Below, one piece after another: positions 11,285 through 21,880 of a DNA stretch of 64,000 nt. The notes below the pieces were generated by a model. That model made no database searches and was not told where the DNA came from. It saw only the letters and a program-made list of their open reading frames with translations. Within the stretch, counting starts at the first letter, position 1; each line of letters opens with the position of its first letter. The stretch spans positions 62,001 to 126,000 of the forward strand of contig WEDG01000221.1 of the NCBI GenBank assembly GCA_017591395.1, read 5' to 3'. Source of the stretch: Schistocephalus solidus (lineage: Eukaryota; Platyhelminthes; Cestoda; Diphyllobothriidea; Diphyllobothriidae). Made by a program: the position numbers and the translations under genes.

Positions 11285-11642
11285 GAACGGGCCACGTGGT
11301 AGATGCGTTGGACCAACACGGGGGCCACATCAGGGCACGGCATGCGTTATTCGGGTTGCACTCCGCTAACAAATGCCAAACATGGGAGGTGTGGTTGCAC
11401 GCCTAGGGGTGGCTAGGACTTAGGGGACCCGGCCGCGACAGCCACCTGCGTCCTCTCCCGCCTCCGGTCTTCTTTACTCTGTCTTGACACCGGGCTCAGG
11501 TGGGGGAGGAGGAGAGAGTGCGGTAGATACAGCGCAAGTCTACTATCACTTTAAACTAAATCACGCGCAAGTCACCGTCCCTGCTCCACTTTTCCCATGG
11601 AGCATACGGTGGACATCGTCGGACTACGACGGTTGAACTGTC
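11285..11642 (+). repeat. Composite repeat, 3'-terminal module, copy 2
   Basis: Starts with a module containing GAACGGGCCACGTGGTAGA that also occurs at 13155-13250, then the module with CCGGGCTCAGGTGGGGGAGG, and ends with CACGCGCAAGTCACCGTCC, GGAGCATACGGTGGACATCG and GGTTGAACTGTCG. It is followed by a short TG run (11643-11655). It lies directly after copy 1 in the same orientation. Confidence 0.75.
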
Positions 11643-11655
11643 GTGTGTGTGTGTT

Positions 11656-12443
11656 AGTTTCTGTGCGAAGACCAATAATTGATCTAAGACCCAATTTCAG
11701 ATCTCCGTCCCCTCCCACCTCCGCAGAATGTGATCGTGCACGGCCTATGATCAGCGAAACCCTCGCGCTGAACTTAGCCCTATGCACGCCAAAAATCGTG
11801 TTCCTGCACTCGTCAGGGTCATCCTGATCCCATGTCACCTGACAGACTCCGTGGGCACTTTCTCTTCGTTGTCACACGTCGGTCGGTAAGCAACAGCCTC
11901 TCTCTTTTCCCGCTATAAAGCCTTGTCTAAGGACCGGCTCACGTAAAGCCAGTTGTCCTGCTGAGCGACCCCTCGTCCAGTTTGTCGCTTATGCCACTAT
12001 CCAGTTCCGACTGAGTTCACCTTTTAGGAAGAACCAGGTTGAATACAATTACTCAATTTCTGAATTTCTGAAATGTTTGTTGGGTTAGACCGAAGTATAA
12101 ACATCCGCCCACTCGAAATCAATCCCACATCACACGCTATCTGTTGATCGCACAGCCTCAACAATAATCCAAACTTCTTTGTTGATTGCAGTTCATATGG
12201 TGGAAAAGAACGCTACCAGTAAAACCGGCCTCCAATAATGTCATCACATATTTCTAAACCGTGCATTTCTACGAAGTTCTGAATAATGTAATTATCTATC
12301 CTGGCATGTATGCCTACACGTAATTATGTTTGATTATTTTACTGTATCGATAGAAGCTCGTCTTCGTTTTGCTGTCATATACGCTAATTAGAAGAGGATT
12401 TTGGCAGATCTTAATAATTCGTTTGACTCACGGCTCCCGGTGG
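11656..12443. other. No gene recognised
   Basis: About 0.8 kb without coding evidence. The ORFs overlapping 11597-11838 are shadows of each other and of the repeat. I see no motif I can name. Confidence 0.5.
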
Positions 12444-12526
12444 GGTCTCGTAGCCCAATTGGCTAGTGCGTTGGCTGTACTTAAGCCTTCCCCTTGCTGG
12501 CATGGGTTCGAATCCCACCGAGGCCA
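12444..12526 (+). tRNA. tRNA-like gene, possible Ser-type with ACT anticodon (or tRNA pseudogene/SINE head)
   Basis: The 83-nt stretch closes with a 7-bp acceptor stem (GGTCTCG at 12444-12450 with CGAGGCC at 12519-12525). It has a Pol III A box (TAGCCCAATTGG, 12451-12462) and a perfect B box (GGTTCGAATCC). The T stem is formed around it by TGGG and CCCA. A four-pair anticodon stem (GGCT/AGCC) encloses GTACTTA, giving anticodon ACT (12479-12481) with U33 present. The length and large variable region suit a class II tRNA. T5 at 12532-12536 is a plausible Pol III terminator. Doubts: the D stem has a mismatch, ACT is an unusual serine anticodon (GCT normally reads AGU), and tRNA-derived SINEs share these features. 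Confidence 0.45.
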
Positions 12527-12531
12527 CCGAG

Positions 12532-12536
12532 TTTTT
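12532..12536 (+). terminator. Possible Pol III terminator (T5)
   Basis: Five thymidines occur six bases after the end of the tRNA-like fold, where a Pol III transcript would stop. The role is inferred from position only. Confidence 0.4.
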
Positions 12537-13144
12537 CACAATTGGGTCAAACGAATTTACACTCATCACAGTTTTTGTGTCTGTGGCTTTATGGACAAGA
12601 TGCTTGCTTTTCAAAAACAGCCAAATGCTGGCTGAACCGCTGTAAAGTGGAGAAATTAATATGGCAAATATATTGCCGAAGGCATCATTTCAGTGTTCGA
12701 TAACCATATGCAGAGGTCTACCCAACAAAATTAAGCTGCAAACATGTAGGTAGAGTTTTCTTTCGGGGGTTGGGTGTCATTTCTGAGATCGATAGTTAAA
12801 TGCAGACGTCTAGCCAAAGAAAGCAAGAAGCAACCAAGCAAGCATGGATTTCAGGGGGGTGGTTATATACCCGTCTTTTCCTTGTTACTTTAAAGTGCGA
12901 TAAGTGAGACTAAGTCCTCATCAGACTTTCGCTAAAATCTTCAGGAATCAAGAATTACAATAATAGCCCCTCGGAAGAAAAAAAATTTAAGTAGTCCTAA
13001 GCTACTCTCCTGACAGTTCGCGAAAAATTATTTTACCTGCCTAAAATGTACACTGGACGCTCAAATATGGAGCAGAAACCGGTAGTGTGGGAGAAATTAG
13101 CTCACACTTTGTTCTTTATTTGTATTTCAGTGCGTTTGTAGGCA
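12537..13144. other. No gene recognised downstream of the tRNA-like unit
   Basis: AT-richer DNA with no supported ORF. If the tRNA-like unit is a SINE head, its body would lie here, but no second copy in the window allows me to define it. Confidence 0.45.
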
Positions 13145-13393
13145 TCCATGCCCTAACAACGGGCCACACGGTAGACGCAGAGAACCAATCGGGGGGCCGG
13201 ATCGGGAAACCTCAGGCGTTATCTGGGGGTGTGTTTGCACGACTAGGCGCAAGTTGACAATGCGCAAACCACCAGCGGAGAGACAGTACGGGACATGCAG
13301 CGCAAGTCTCCCATCACAATAAACTTATTCACGTTCAAGTGGTTGTCCCTGCGTTCATGGTGAACATCGCCGGTAACGACCGTCGAACTGGCG
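13145..13393 (+). repeat. Composite repeat 3' module, older copy
   Basis: A diverged copy of the unit at 11285-11642: CCCTAACAACGGGCCACACG, then GCAGCGCAAGTCTCCCATCA and a terminal CGTCGAACTGGCG. Unlike the other copies it is not followed by a long simple repeat, which fits an older insertion whose tail has decayed. Confidence 0.65.
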
Positions 13394-13721
13394 TCTGATT
13401 ATCCAGCGCTGATAACTTGGTCGTTTAGTGATGGGAGGGCGCATTGTAAGCCCCGGCCAGTAGCTGACACTTGATCGGCACACAGATCATAATTCAGAAA
13501 ATATCACAGTTGTTTCTCCTACTCCCACGGTCATTCCCGCGCCAAACCAGTCTTCAAGTGTAGCAGTGTGGCGGTCAGGTCAACTGACTTCGTTTACGCC
13601 CTCCCCCCTTCCCACATTTTTAGCGAACATGTGCGAATGAAACAGTTGGCGTGGCCTATTGATGACCACCAGCTGCCTTGGAAAAGGGCATCTCCTTGAG
13701 AAGTTGTCTTCACCAAGTTAC
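13394..13721. other. Short unassigned stretch before the microsatellite
   Basis: No coding or repeat signal that I can support. ACCAAGT occurs at the end of this stretch and again just after the microsatellite (14159-14165). Confidence 0.4.
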
Positions 13722-14160
<439 letters not shown>

Positions 14161-14165
14161 CCAAG

Positions 14166-15410
14166 TCATAACGGAATGCCCGCCAGATCAGTCCGCATAA
14201 CTTTCACATTATTCCAAAGATTTTCGACTGGAACCAGTGGCTCGAGTAGTTATGCATTAACCCAGTGACCAACTAGACCTGGATCACATCGGGGGCTTAG
14301 TTTGAGGTATGGTTGGCAAGTAAGTCACACATGGTCAGTTCCAGGCTTTCTCGTCTCCGTTAAGGCCACCTCCCGGTCGCCATTCCTGGGCTAGCAACCT
14401 CGTGATGCTTACCAAATCAGTTCGTCCAGAATGTTGAAGCAGCGAGATGATGGCACCTAGTTATGCGTTAGTATCAGAAATAAGGGTAGTCTAGATAAGA
14501 CCTGTCCTCGAGGGCGGCGAAGCAAAAATGAAGGCTGTGGCATATTAAAGCCCCCTTTCCAGCCCGCTTCTGCCGAAACCTAATCCATCGCGGTGCTTCA
14601 CGTGTGAAAACTCGGCCAGCTCGACATAACCCGATCCCCCCGGGCGTAGACAGAAGGTCAACCCCTATTACAGGTTAACTACGTATGTGCTGGCGCATTT
14701 ATCTGTACGCACGTGCACGCATCTAGCCTCATTAGGACACGCACCCTTCTCTCTTTCTCTCTCGATGTAAGGCGGAAACTGCTGGGAGCTGGGCCGCTCC
14801 AACACGAGCTGCAGGCCAGCAGGTGTCCAATGCTTCCATGATCGAATTTATTTGCTGGATTAAGAAACACCGGGAGGTTGCGTGTGCGGATCGACCTGGG
14901 GGTTGGACACACGAGTGCTCAAAGTTCAAACCAGGGGGCGAAACAAACTTTCGAAACTGGCGCCTTTTCACACACCATACAGTTAAGGTGATTCGCTCCA
15001 CCCGCAAACGGGGGCATGTGCGTTCCGTTATTTGGAGGAAAGAAGTAGATTTTATTTATGCAGAGGACAGACACTGTCCTTATGAGGCCGCCAGATGCTG
15101 GGGCTGAAGTTTTTCACAACCCAGAGCTCAGCTTGAATTCGGTGAACCAAGAGAGATGCTAACTGCGAAGATTATCCATGCAGGATCCGAGGTTAATCGA
15201 ATGACCCTTTCCTGGATCATTTTGATGCCAAGCTGAAGTGAACGCCTGAAATTCGAATCCGATTCAGAGGACCGTCGAACCACTCCCAGGTCAATCAGCG
15301 AATTCCACTGTCATAAGTTGCACCAGGCTTCCGATAGGACACGGAAAGAGGAACCCCACACACCGGTTTTGCAGGTGTCCCTGCGAAGAATTCTAGGAAT
15401 GGTAAATACT
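14166..15410. other. No gene recognised
   Basis: An ORF of 94 codons at 14823-15107 (plus) overlaps a 91-codon ORF on the other strand; neither shows a domain. The phrase AAATTCGAATCCGATTC near 15250 resembles a Pol III B box but lacks an upstream A box. I see nothing that supports a gene. Confidence 0.45.
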
Positions 15411-15411
15411 A

Positions 15412-15472
15412 TCGAGTCCTCCCCCTAAACCTAGTCCTAAACTCAACTCTCACTCTAACCCTTATCCCCTTG
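15412..15472 (-). repeat. Degenerate telomere-like repeat (CCCTAA-type on plus strand)
   Basis: The plus strand carries runs such as CCCCCTAAACCTAGTCCTAA and CTCTAACCCTTATCCCC, i.e. imperfect CCCTAA hexamers. Flatworm telomeres use TTAGGG, so this looks like an interstitial, mutated telomere-like tract or a satellite derived from one. Confidence 0.55.
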
Positions 15473-16440
15473 GAAAGTAGTGCAATGCCCCGGAGTAGGG
15501 GGAGGGTTCCTAACCTCGCGGCTTACCAGGTTTCATAAGCTTCAGCTGAACGTGATCGACGTCGCGTGTCTGACGCTAATATTATTTCTTTTTAGCGATA
15601 ACTTGCTTGATGGGAAGGATACACCAAGGAGCAGACAGTCGTGCTGCCTCACAGAATCTCAGTTGATCTTTCGGATAGCAGCATTAGCAGTATATCAGAG
15701 CCACCGGGGATCACCAGGTTACTGCCAACAGGTAGCCGCTCTCCGTTCCTATCAGCCTTCTCCCCTCCCCTTTCACCTTAGTACGGTGCATGTATTTTCT
15801 GTATGCTGAGAAGCCTCATGTGCATTCAACCGGCAGATCCAGATACCGCCAACTTCCATGACTTTGCTGGCACAACTTGCACGTGGACAGGGAGGGGGAG
15901 GGGGCGCACGACGCGCAAATGCACAGGCCAGGTGCAGACGGCCAACCATACGTAAGCAGAGGAGGACCTGACGCAAACTGACCCTCGCACGCATGACCTA
16001 TAGTGTCGGAGGCCCAGGGGCCCACCAGGGCCTGAGATGCAACACGCGCACTATCACTCGAAAACACAGGCTCTAAAAGGATCTATTACGGTTATCGCGC
16101 GCGCCACACTGAGTCTCACACATGGAGGCGACGAGGAACAGGTGACTCTGGAGTTGACCTGAGACTTGCATTTTTGATGCCCAATTTTCCCTTCCCTGGA
16201 TTGGCTTGGAGAACCATATCGCTTCCGTGCGAAGTGCCTTCACAGATCAGCTTATGAGGTATGCTCGTCTCATTAAGTCTTAGCCCTCAGTATAGAGCCT
16301 TTGCCGACAGTCGCGTAGCGACCAGTAAGCAGCTGGGAAGTACCATCTGAGGACCGCCGCACGCTAGTGTGTGGCTTCCTAACAAGGAAAGGGGAACAGG
16401 AAACGCCCGCAATACAGATGTCTCGGCACCAAATCCCAGG
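15473..16440. other. No gene recognised
   Basis: The ORF at 15480-15809 (109 codons) has a hydrophobic stretch LTLILFLFSDNLL but no recognisable domain, no splice context and no homologue that I know. I do not call it a gene. Confidence 0.4.
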
Positions 16441-16446
16441 GAACAT

Positions 16447-16570
16447 AGGGTTAGGGTTGAGTTAAGAGTTCGGTTGGCGTTACGGTAAGTTAAGGTTCAG
16501 CTTCGGGTTAAGGTTAGGGCTAAGGTTAACTCTAGGGTTAGGCTTATGCTAGGGCTTATGTTAGAATTAA
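16447..16570 (+). repeat. Degenerate telomere-like repeat (TTAGGG-type)
   Basis: Repeated TTAGGG variants (TAGGGTTAGGGTTGAG, GGTTAAGGTTAGGGCTAAGG, CTCTAGGGTTAGGCTTATG). The left flank CACCAAATCCCAGGGAA matches the left flank of the similar block at 21712 (CGCCAAATCCCGGTGAA), suggesting both are copies of one dispersed repeat rather than independent telomere healing events. Confidence 0.6.
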
Positions 16571-16898
16571 GACACGGGGGTTTACCCTGCCTGGAAGTAT
16601 GCGCAGGCTCGAATTCTCGCCAATGTGAACTGCAGCCCAAGAAGAAGCGCATATTCGAGTGATGCTATGGTTGTTGCAGAGGAAAGTGGGGCAGCAATCA
16701 GCCACCCAAGAGTATCCCCGGTTGAGAGTGAGCAGACATTACTTCTGACATCAAAATACAAGCAGCGGCAATGTCAACCCTCAAAGCTCACAATGATTCA
16801 ATTTTTTAAGAAACCCGTATCAGCTGCACAAGCAGCAAAACGCGTGGTTATGCTGGCGGTGGGGGTGATAGCAATAATAGTGATAATAACGCTAACGT

Positions 16899-16902
16899 TG
16901 CT

Positions 16903-16946
<44 letters not shown>

Positions 16947-16980
16947 GGAGGAGGAGGAGGAGGAGGAGGGGGAGAAGGAT
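16899..16980 (+). repeat. Compound trinucleotide microsatellite (CTG)n-(ATG)n-(AGG)n
   Basis: Three adjacent trinucleotide tracts in succession: about five CTG, about eleven ATG/GAT and about nine AGG units. The overlapping ORF at 16625-17032 is a read-through of the tract (poly-Leu, poly-Met, poly-Arg) and is not a gene. Confidence 0.9.
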
Positions 16981-17360
16981 GATGTTGCTGTTTCGGTTGC
17001 TACAGGGGGCAACGATGATCACGGCACCATGATAATAATGAATGCTGGTGACTTCGCCAGCATCTGCTGTCAACGGTAGCTGCCGACTGATGCAGTGACA
17101 GGCATAAGGACTCCATGTGGCCACCCACAATCCGACCCAGCATGTGTGATTTTACGGACAGACGGTGATGGCCAGTCTTAAACTGTAGGCAGGAGGTTGA
17201 CCGCTGACGGAAGAAACATGGCAGGGACTTACAACAAACAGAATTCTGAAGAGGTCGAGCAGTTACCCGGAGTAGTAACTGACTTAACGCAGATAGAGCC
17301 GATCGCTGCCCGCAGAAGTAGACGGTAATGAGTGATTCACACGGAGGCACACAGACAGCA

Positions 17361-17378
17361 GGAGAGAGAGAGAGAGAT
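17361..17378 (+). repeat. (GA)n short repeat
   Basis: An 18-bp GA tract. No associated gene is seen. Confidence 0.7.
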
Positions 17379-18586
17379 GACCAGACCCGGACACAGACGT
17401 GGCTGACCTTTTTACATGACTCTGCTTGTACGGCTGTCCTTGGAGCTCATATCATCGTGCCCTCTACCAGGAAATCAATAAACACAGTCTGCAAGTGGAT
17501 ACGCGTCTTGATGGCGCACTGGTTGTTATGCGTGCGTGTACATGTATGAATCGGTCGCAGACAAGTGTGCGCACGTGCTGACTCACACTCGAACACATCA
17601 TTAGATGCGTTTGAGCGTGTGAATCCAAAAAATCAAGTGAATAAATTTATGAATTCGGCGACTGCGTTCCTTTCTCTTCATTCGAAAATTTGCAAAGAAA
17701 TATTTGGTGAAGTCGTGTGAACCCGCGGAAAGTCATATGCTAGAGAGACCATTCGTGAGTGACTGCATCACCAAATGAGAGATAGTTATAACAGTCGGAA
17801 AGAGCTGACTGCAATGTTTGGAATCGCATTTACCGATATCATTCTTTCGGATAGAAGTGATATTAATGAAGAAGCTTACCCACTGGAAATAGGTGGACAA
17901 GGATGTCGTTTATGTCACTACGGCAGGTCAGAACCTTATATCATTATTCGCGACCATGCTCTCGGCCATATTCGAACGCAGCTCTCACTCATTCAAAATA
18001 ATTCAAAGATGGTTACCCTGAGATTTTAAGGACGAACGAGCTTCCATAGTTGAAGAACAGACTGACGCCGATTTTCGAGTTCATTAAGTATCAAAAACTG
18101 TTTGATGACCGAACTACTCATAAGAGGAAAGAGTATGACCACTTCATGAAACCAGTTGGACGCTTTTGCTATGGTTTTAGCAGCCAAAATGCCCCTTTAT
18201 ACGAGAAGTAACTGCTTTCTTGGATATTTGCGCAACGAACAACGATTGACAGGACTGTAACAACCCTACCTCTGAAGAACCGTTGACTGCCTTTCCAGTT
18301 TGCCTCTAATTGTTCGTTAGTTCATACTAAAGACCCTACGCCCATAGTGCCGGGTAATGATAGTGGCAAAAGCGAAACGTAACAGGCTACAATCTAAGCA
18401 AGTTCTTTTCCTCTGTCTCTGCAGCCGAGGAGAGAGAGAAAGAGTAAATGAGAGGAAGAGAGATGCGCAGTAGGTATGCAACCCGGGAAACCATCCTGTG
18501 AAACTCTTCTTCGTTAAAAAAGTTCTCCGGGGAAGCTAAGTTTGTTGGTTCTACAAAAGAGCTTCATGGACAGACTTAGTCTAACT
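17379..18586. other. No gene recognised
   Basis: The 84-codon ORF at 17775-18029 (with ITDIILSDRSD-like composition) has no domain that I can name and lacks splice context. No repeat with a second copy in the window was seen. Confidence 0.4.
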
Positions 18587-18841
18587 TCAAGCCGAAATGA
18601 GTATGCAACCAGCGTTCTTTGATTGAGTACCCTGGATAAGATACGACCAGTGTAGACGATGACAGCTGATTTTGCGCAAGACCTTGAGCAGGGAGAGTGC
18701 TGGCGTTAACACAAACCTGGAAATATTTGTTATGCATCTCATTTCCAGAAGACTGACGGATTGTATAACGAGATTTCCATAGTTATGGTAGAGAACGCAT
18801 TTTCTACAAGTGCGTGACGCACTGCGTCCGGTACGGCCCAC
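18587..18841 (-). pseudogene. Decayed LINE C-terminal fragment (trematode RTE-like type)
   Basis: The minus-strand frame gives CVLYHNYGNLVIQSVSLLEM, then RCITNISR and finally HRLHWSYLI. These line up in order with the thumb region of a different LINE family common in flatworms, where LLYG-x-ETW, a FDHRCLR box and HRLRWLGHVLRM occur at similar spacing. The similarity is weak and rests on order and spacing rather than long identity. No RT motif is attached and the 5' part is missing, so this would be a strongly truncated fossil. Confidence 0.4.
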
Positions 18842-18910
18842 CTCCTTTTGTTCTTCGCTCCCCCTGATTGTGGTTTTTCATAGCTCACGCTTAAAATATT
18901 CCTATTTGCA

Positions 18911-19150
18911 TTGCTCCGCTCGGATTATGGTCGCCAAGACTTACAGCATGCCAACCAGCTGATCGCCAAACACCGGAACCTATGCGGGGAAAAAAGGAGT
19001 CCTAACGGATTCTTCCAGGAGTTTACTGCAGCTCGCGACACACCCAGCAAAACCAAACTTTTCTCATTGCACACTAAAATTTTAAAACAGGCAGCCTTTA
19101 CCCGTCAAGCACCGTCTCCGAACTCGGCGACTGTAACTGAAGTTCCCTAG
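18911..19150 (+). other. Unassigned 79-codon ORF, not called as a gene
   Basis: The frame starting MLRSDYGRQDLQHANQ is open for 240 bp but shows no domain or splice signals that I trust. It sits between a LINE fossil and a possible exon on the other strand. Confidence 0.2.
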
Positions 19151-19551
19151 CCGGTCAGTCAACGATAGATGACCACCCCAGCAAGCACCTCTGACGAAAA
19201 TGCACAATTGCGCGTCCTTTAGTGTACGAGGGAGATTTCTACGAATTTTGAAGATTTGGGATCAAACTAGAATCGTTCGTGGTACCATTTCTCATATCTG
19301 GATTTGCCTCAACTTGTCCACTCTCTTTCTTATTACTCTGACCCTCCTAAGTAACGCATGTTTTAGTAAAAAAAAAGATCGAAAGCATTTTGTCAATGTT
19401 TTACGAATTTCGCACATCATATGGGTCTTCTTAAGCACTTGAAGGCTGAACCTGGAGCAAAAAACACGACCATTTCTTCGTTCCACTTGACCTTTATAAA
19501 AAGAATCATGTGGGGGTTATGCTCTGACGTGTCCTTCTGGGTGGCACTCAC

Positions 19552-19783
19552 CTTTGACGGCCGCAGAATAATTTTTTATGGGGTCCAGTGGAGAAACCAG
19601 TTTGATGGTCGTCCGCCACTCGCGCTCCAGTTGCTCATACTTTGCCTGCACCTCGCCGAAGAGGTCGACAGCCATTGGCATCTCTCGGGTCAAGCAGTCG
19701 GGGTTGGTGATAGTTTTAGAGAAGAGACAGGCGCGCAGGGCTCTCTTGCGAGCACCGAGTTTTTGCAGTCTGTCGTGAAGACT
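19552..19783 (-). CDS. Candidate internal exon of an unrecognised host gene
   Basis: Read on the minus strand, a 232-bp frame without stops runs from a pyrimidine-rich acceptor (CCTCCACCCTCTGTAG) to a consensus donor (CAAAG|GTGAGT, intron from 19551 downward). The encoded peptide is charged and helix-like: LHDRLQKLGARKRALRA, then DLFGEVQAKYEQLEREW. Its composition and codon-like regularity differ from the LINE debris. The exon would start in phase 0 and end in phase 1. I do not recognise the protein; a coiled-coil or cytoskeletal protein is possible. I could not link it convincingly to neighbouring exons. Confidence 0.4.
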
Positions 19784-20210
19784 CTACAGAGGGTGGAGGG
19801 ACTAGTATGAGCCAACGAAGAGAAGTGTAGTGGAACTCAGCGGAAAAGTTGAATAGATTGACCTTGGAAACCAGCATTTTTCCGGTTAAATAAACAGATT
19901 CAAACATGGCGTCGTAGGCAGATATAGCGGGGGACGAGGACCCTCGAACCGGCCCAATTTCAGGGCTCGAGGGCTGAAGAGCCTTCTTACAATTTCACTC
20001 TCTGCTCCTCGGGGGAGGGGGGAGGGGGAAGCAGTGGAATAGATTGCCTGTTAGTATATAACCGTCAAGTCCACCTTCAGCATATTGAATGTCCAATCAC
20101 AAGTCCATCAAAACAATCACAGTGGTATGCTAACTTTCCACTCCTCAGCGCCTTTCTTTGGCGATTTGAAGGTAAAACTACATAGCAACGCCAAACCCGA
20201 CGTCAGGACA

Positions 20211-20438
20211 CTATTGGAAGTCGAAAGACACGAAAAACACCCAAAATAATGCCTCAGGGTCTAGGTGATTTGTGATAGGGTTGTCCTTCTCCGGGCTGAT
20301 CGCGAGGATCGTCTTCTGAGACGTAAAAAATCCGTCGGGTTTAAGAAGAGGTGCTGCAATTAATATATTAGTGGCAGCTTTATGATTATTCATTTTAATA
20401 GCCTGAGATGATACGCGGAATTCTCGGAGTTTGTCCAT
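20211..20438 (-). other. Possible coding fragment of unknown type
   Basis: The minus-strand frame continues for 75 codons (LLKPDGFFTSQKTILAISPE is the most protein-like part). An acceptor-like AATTGCAG precedes CACCTCTTC within it, but no good donor follows before the stop. It is on the same strand as the candidate exon at 19552-19783 and could belong to the same gene, but I cannot support a splice model. Confidence 0.2.
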
Positions 20439-20536
20439 CCCAGCATTATCTTCAGGCCTTCAAACCGCTCAGACCGGAATGATGCAGTGGTGACCTTTCT
20501 GCGCTAGGCAAGCAAAAAAATGACTGTTAAATTATT

Positions 20537-20836
20537 ATGGCTCACTTGGTTGACAGCGACCACCGGGTAAGCGTCAAGCAAGCAATCCGAGTCAGCTTTA
20601 AAGTGCCGACCAGACACTTCGAGTTCCCACGCTACCGTATACTTTCGATAGCCGAGGCAGTGGCAATGCGGTTGGACAACTCAGCCTTATGCTCGCGTCA
20701 GGCGTTTGTACAGACCCTCAAGCTCCTCTGGTCCAATAGTATCTCAATTTGTTCGTTCTCGCGTCCTACCACGTCGCGAAAAAGTAGAATCATAGCTCAT
20801 TTTCAGACTCATCCCCTTCTCTATGTCCCCCAGTAG
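20537..20836 (-). pseudogene. Frameshifted coiled-coil-like coding remnant
   Basis: On the minus strand, GRENEQIEILLDQ appears in one frame, ELEGLYKRLTR in a second, and EHKAELSNRIATASAIESIR in the first again, all within 110 bp. They read as one helical protein segment broken by two single-base shifts. The source gene is unknown. A dispersed-repeat origin is equally possible. Confidence 0.3.
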
Positions 20837-21317
20837 AAATAGACAATAATTGCCACCAACATGCCTGAACGCCCTCAAACATTTTCCGCATCGTTTTTGT
20901 TCATTGGCGATTTTGAACTCTTCCTGCTTTATTCTAACTTATATTATTTTAGAGGACAGGGGATGAATAATTGGAAACAGAAGTTCGCCTAACTAGACTT
21001 TTTCTGCGGTTTCCGTTTTTATATTGAATTCTTAAAAGAAAAGGAAAGAACTATTTGGCTATGAGGTTCTACGTTTTTGAGTTCAACAGGATCAACAGTG
21101 TGCAGCAAAGTCAGGCAGATCAAGAATCGGCTGAGCCTAGTCAAGCAGCACGACGCTACCAGTGCACGGAGGTTGCGACAATATCAAATAATCTATGTTG
21201 GAAATACGCCCGTTGTGTATTCAGGCTCGATCTGGAGCTTTCACGGGCAGTCCCACAAGTATCGGGAAATGCACTTCCAACACTGTTACTATTTCAGATC
21301 ACAAGCGACAGAACAAC

Positions 21318-21480
21318 AGACATGTGGCTCAGCGGTAGCACTTCGTACTTCCTGACGCTCGATAACCAAAGAAAGCGGGTTCGAATCTCAGGTCCTGCAA
21401 ATCCGGAGTGACGTAGGGCTGAGTGACTATGGCTAATATGCCAGAGATGGCTACGCCGGTCAGGTCACCGATGATACAGG
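21318..21480 (+). mobile_element. tRNA-derived SINE-like unit
   Basis: TGGCTCAGCGG (21325-21335) matches the Pol III A-box pattern, and GGTTCGAATCT (21378-21388) matches the B box except at the penultimate base of the consensus; their spacing of about 53 bp is normal for a tRNA promoter. Downstream, GGTCCTGCAAATCCGGAGTG, then GACTATGGCTAATATGCC and AGAGATGGC resemble a segment at about 25885-25950 (GGTGCCGCAAAACCAGG..., GACGGCTAATAGGGCC, AGAAATGGC). A shared body behind a tRNA-like head is what a SINE looks like. The 3' end is uncertain. Confidence 0.5.
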
Positions 21481-21711
21481 GGTTCCAAGCAGATTGCAAT
21501 CATATTCGGTAGCCAGAAAGAAAAGCTTAAAAGAGGAGAAATGGCCAAAGTGGGTTAACAGGAGGATATCAGAACCATCTTCTATGCATTCAGATCTTAG
21601 GAGAAGTCGGTTGGGTAAGGATGCCTTATACGGCCACCCAAACAACAACACGAGAACAGGAACCGTCCACAATACATGAGGCTTTGCGCCAAATCCCGGT
21701 GAAATTATGCT

Positions 21712-21880
21712 TTGGATTAAGGTGAGGATTAGGGGCTAAGTTAAGGGTTAGGTTTAAAGTTAGGGCTAAGATCAAAGTTGGGGTTAGTTTCGAAATTAGA
21801 CTAAGGATTACGTTTTTATCGCTTAAAATGTAGGGTTTAGGTTTAAGGATAGGGAAACGCTAAGATTAATGTTACAATTT
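21712..21880 (+). repeat. Degenerate telomere-like repeat (TTAGGG-type)
   Basis: Imperfect TTAGGG/TTAAGG units (GGATTAAGGTGAGGATTAGG, AAGGGTTAGGTTTAAAG, GTAGGGTTTAGGTTTAAGG). The left flank matches that of the block at 16447. The block decays toward 21880. Confidence 0.6.

Noticed and set aside
15240..15260. B-box-like AAATTCGAATCCG
   Set aside because: No A box at the expected distance and no tRNA-like fold around it.
16625..17032. 135-codon ORF with poly-Leu, poly-Met and poly-Arg
   Set aside because: Created by a compound trinucleotide repeat; no domain.
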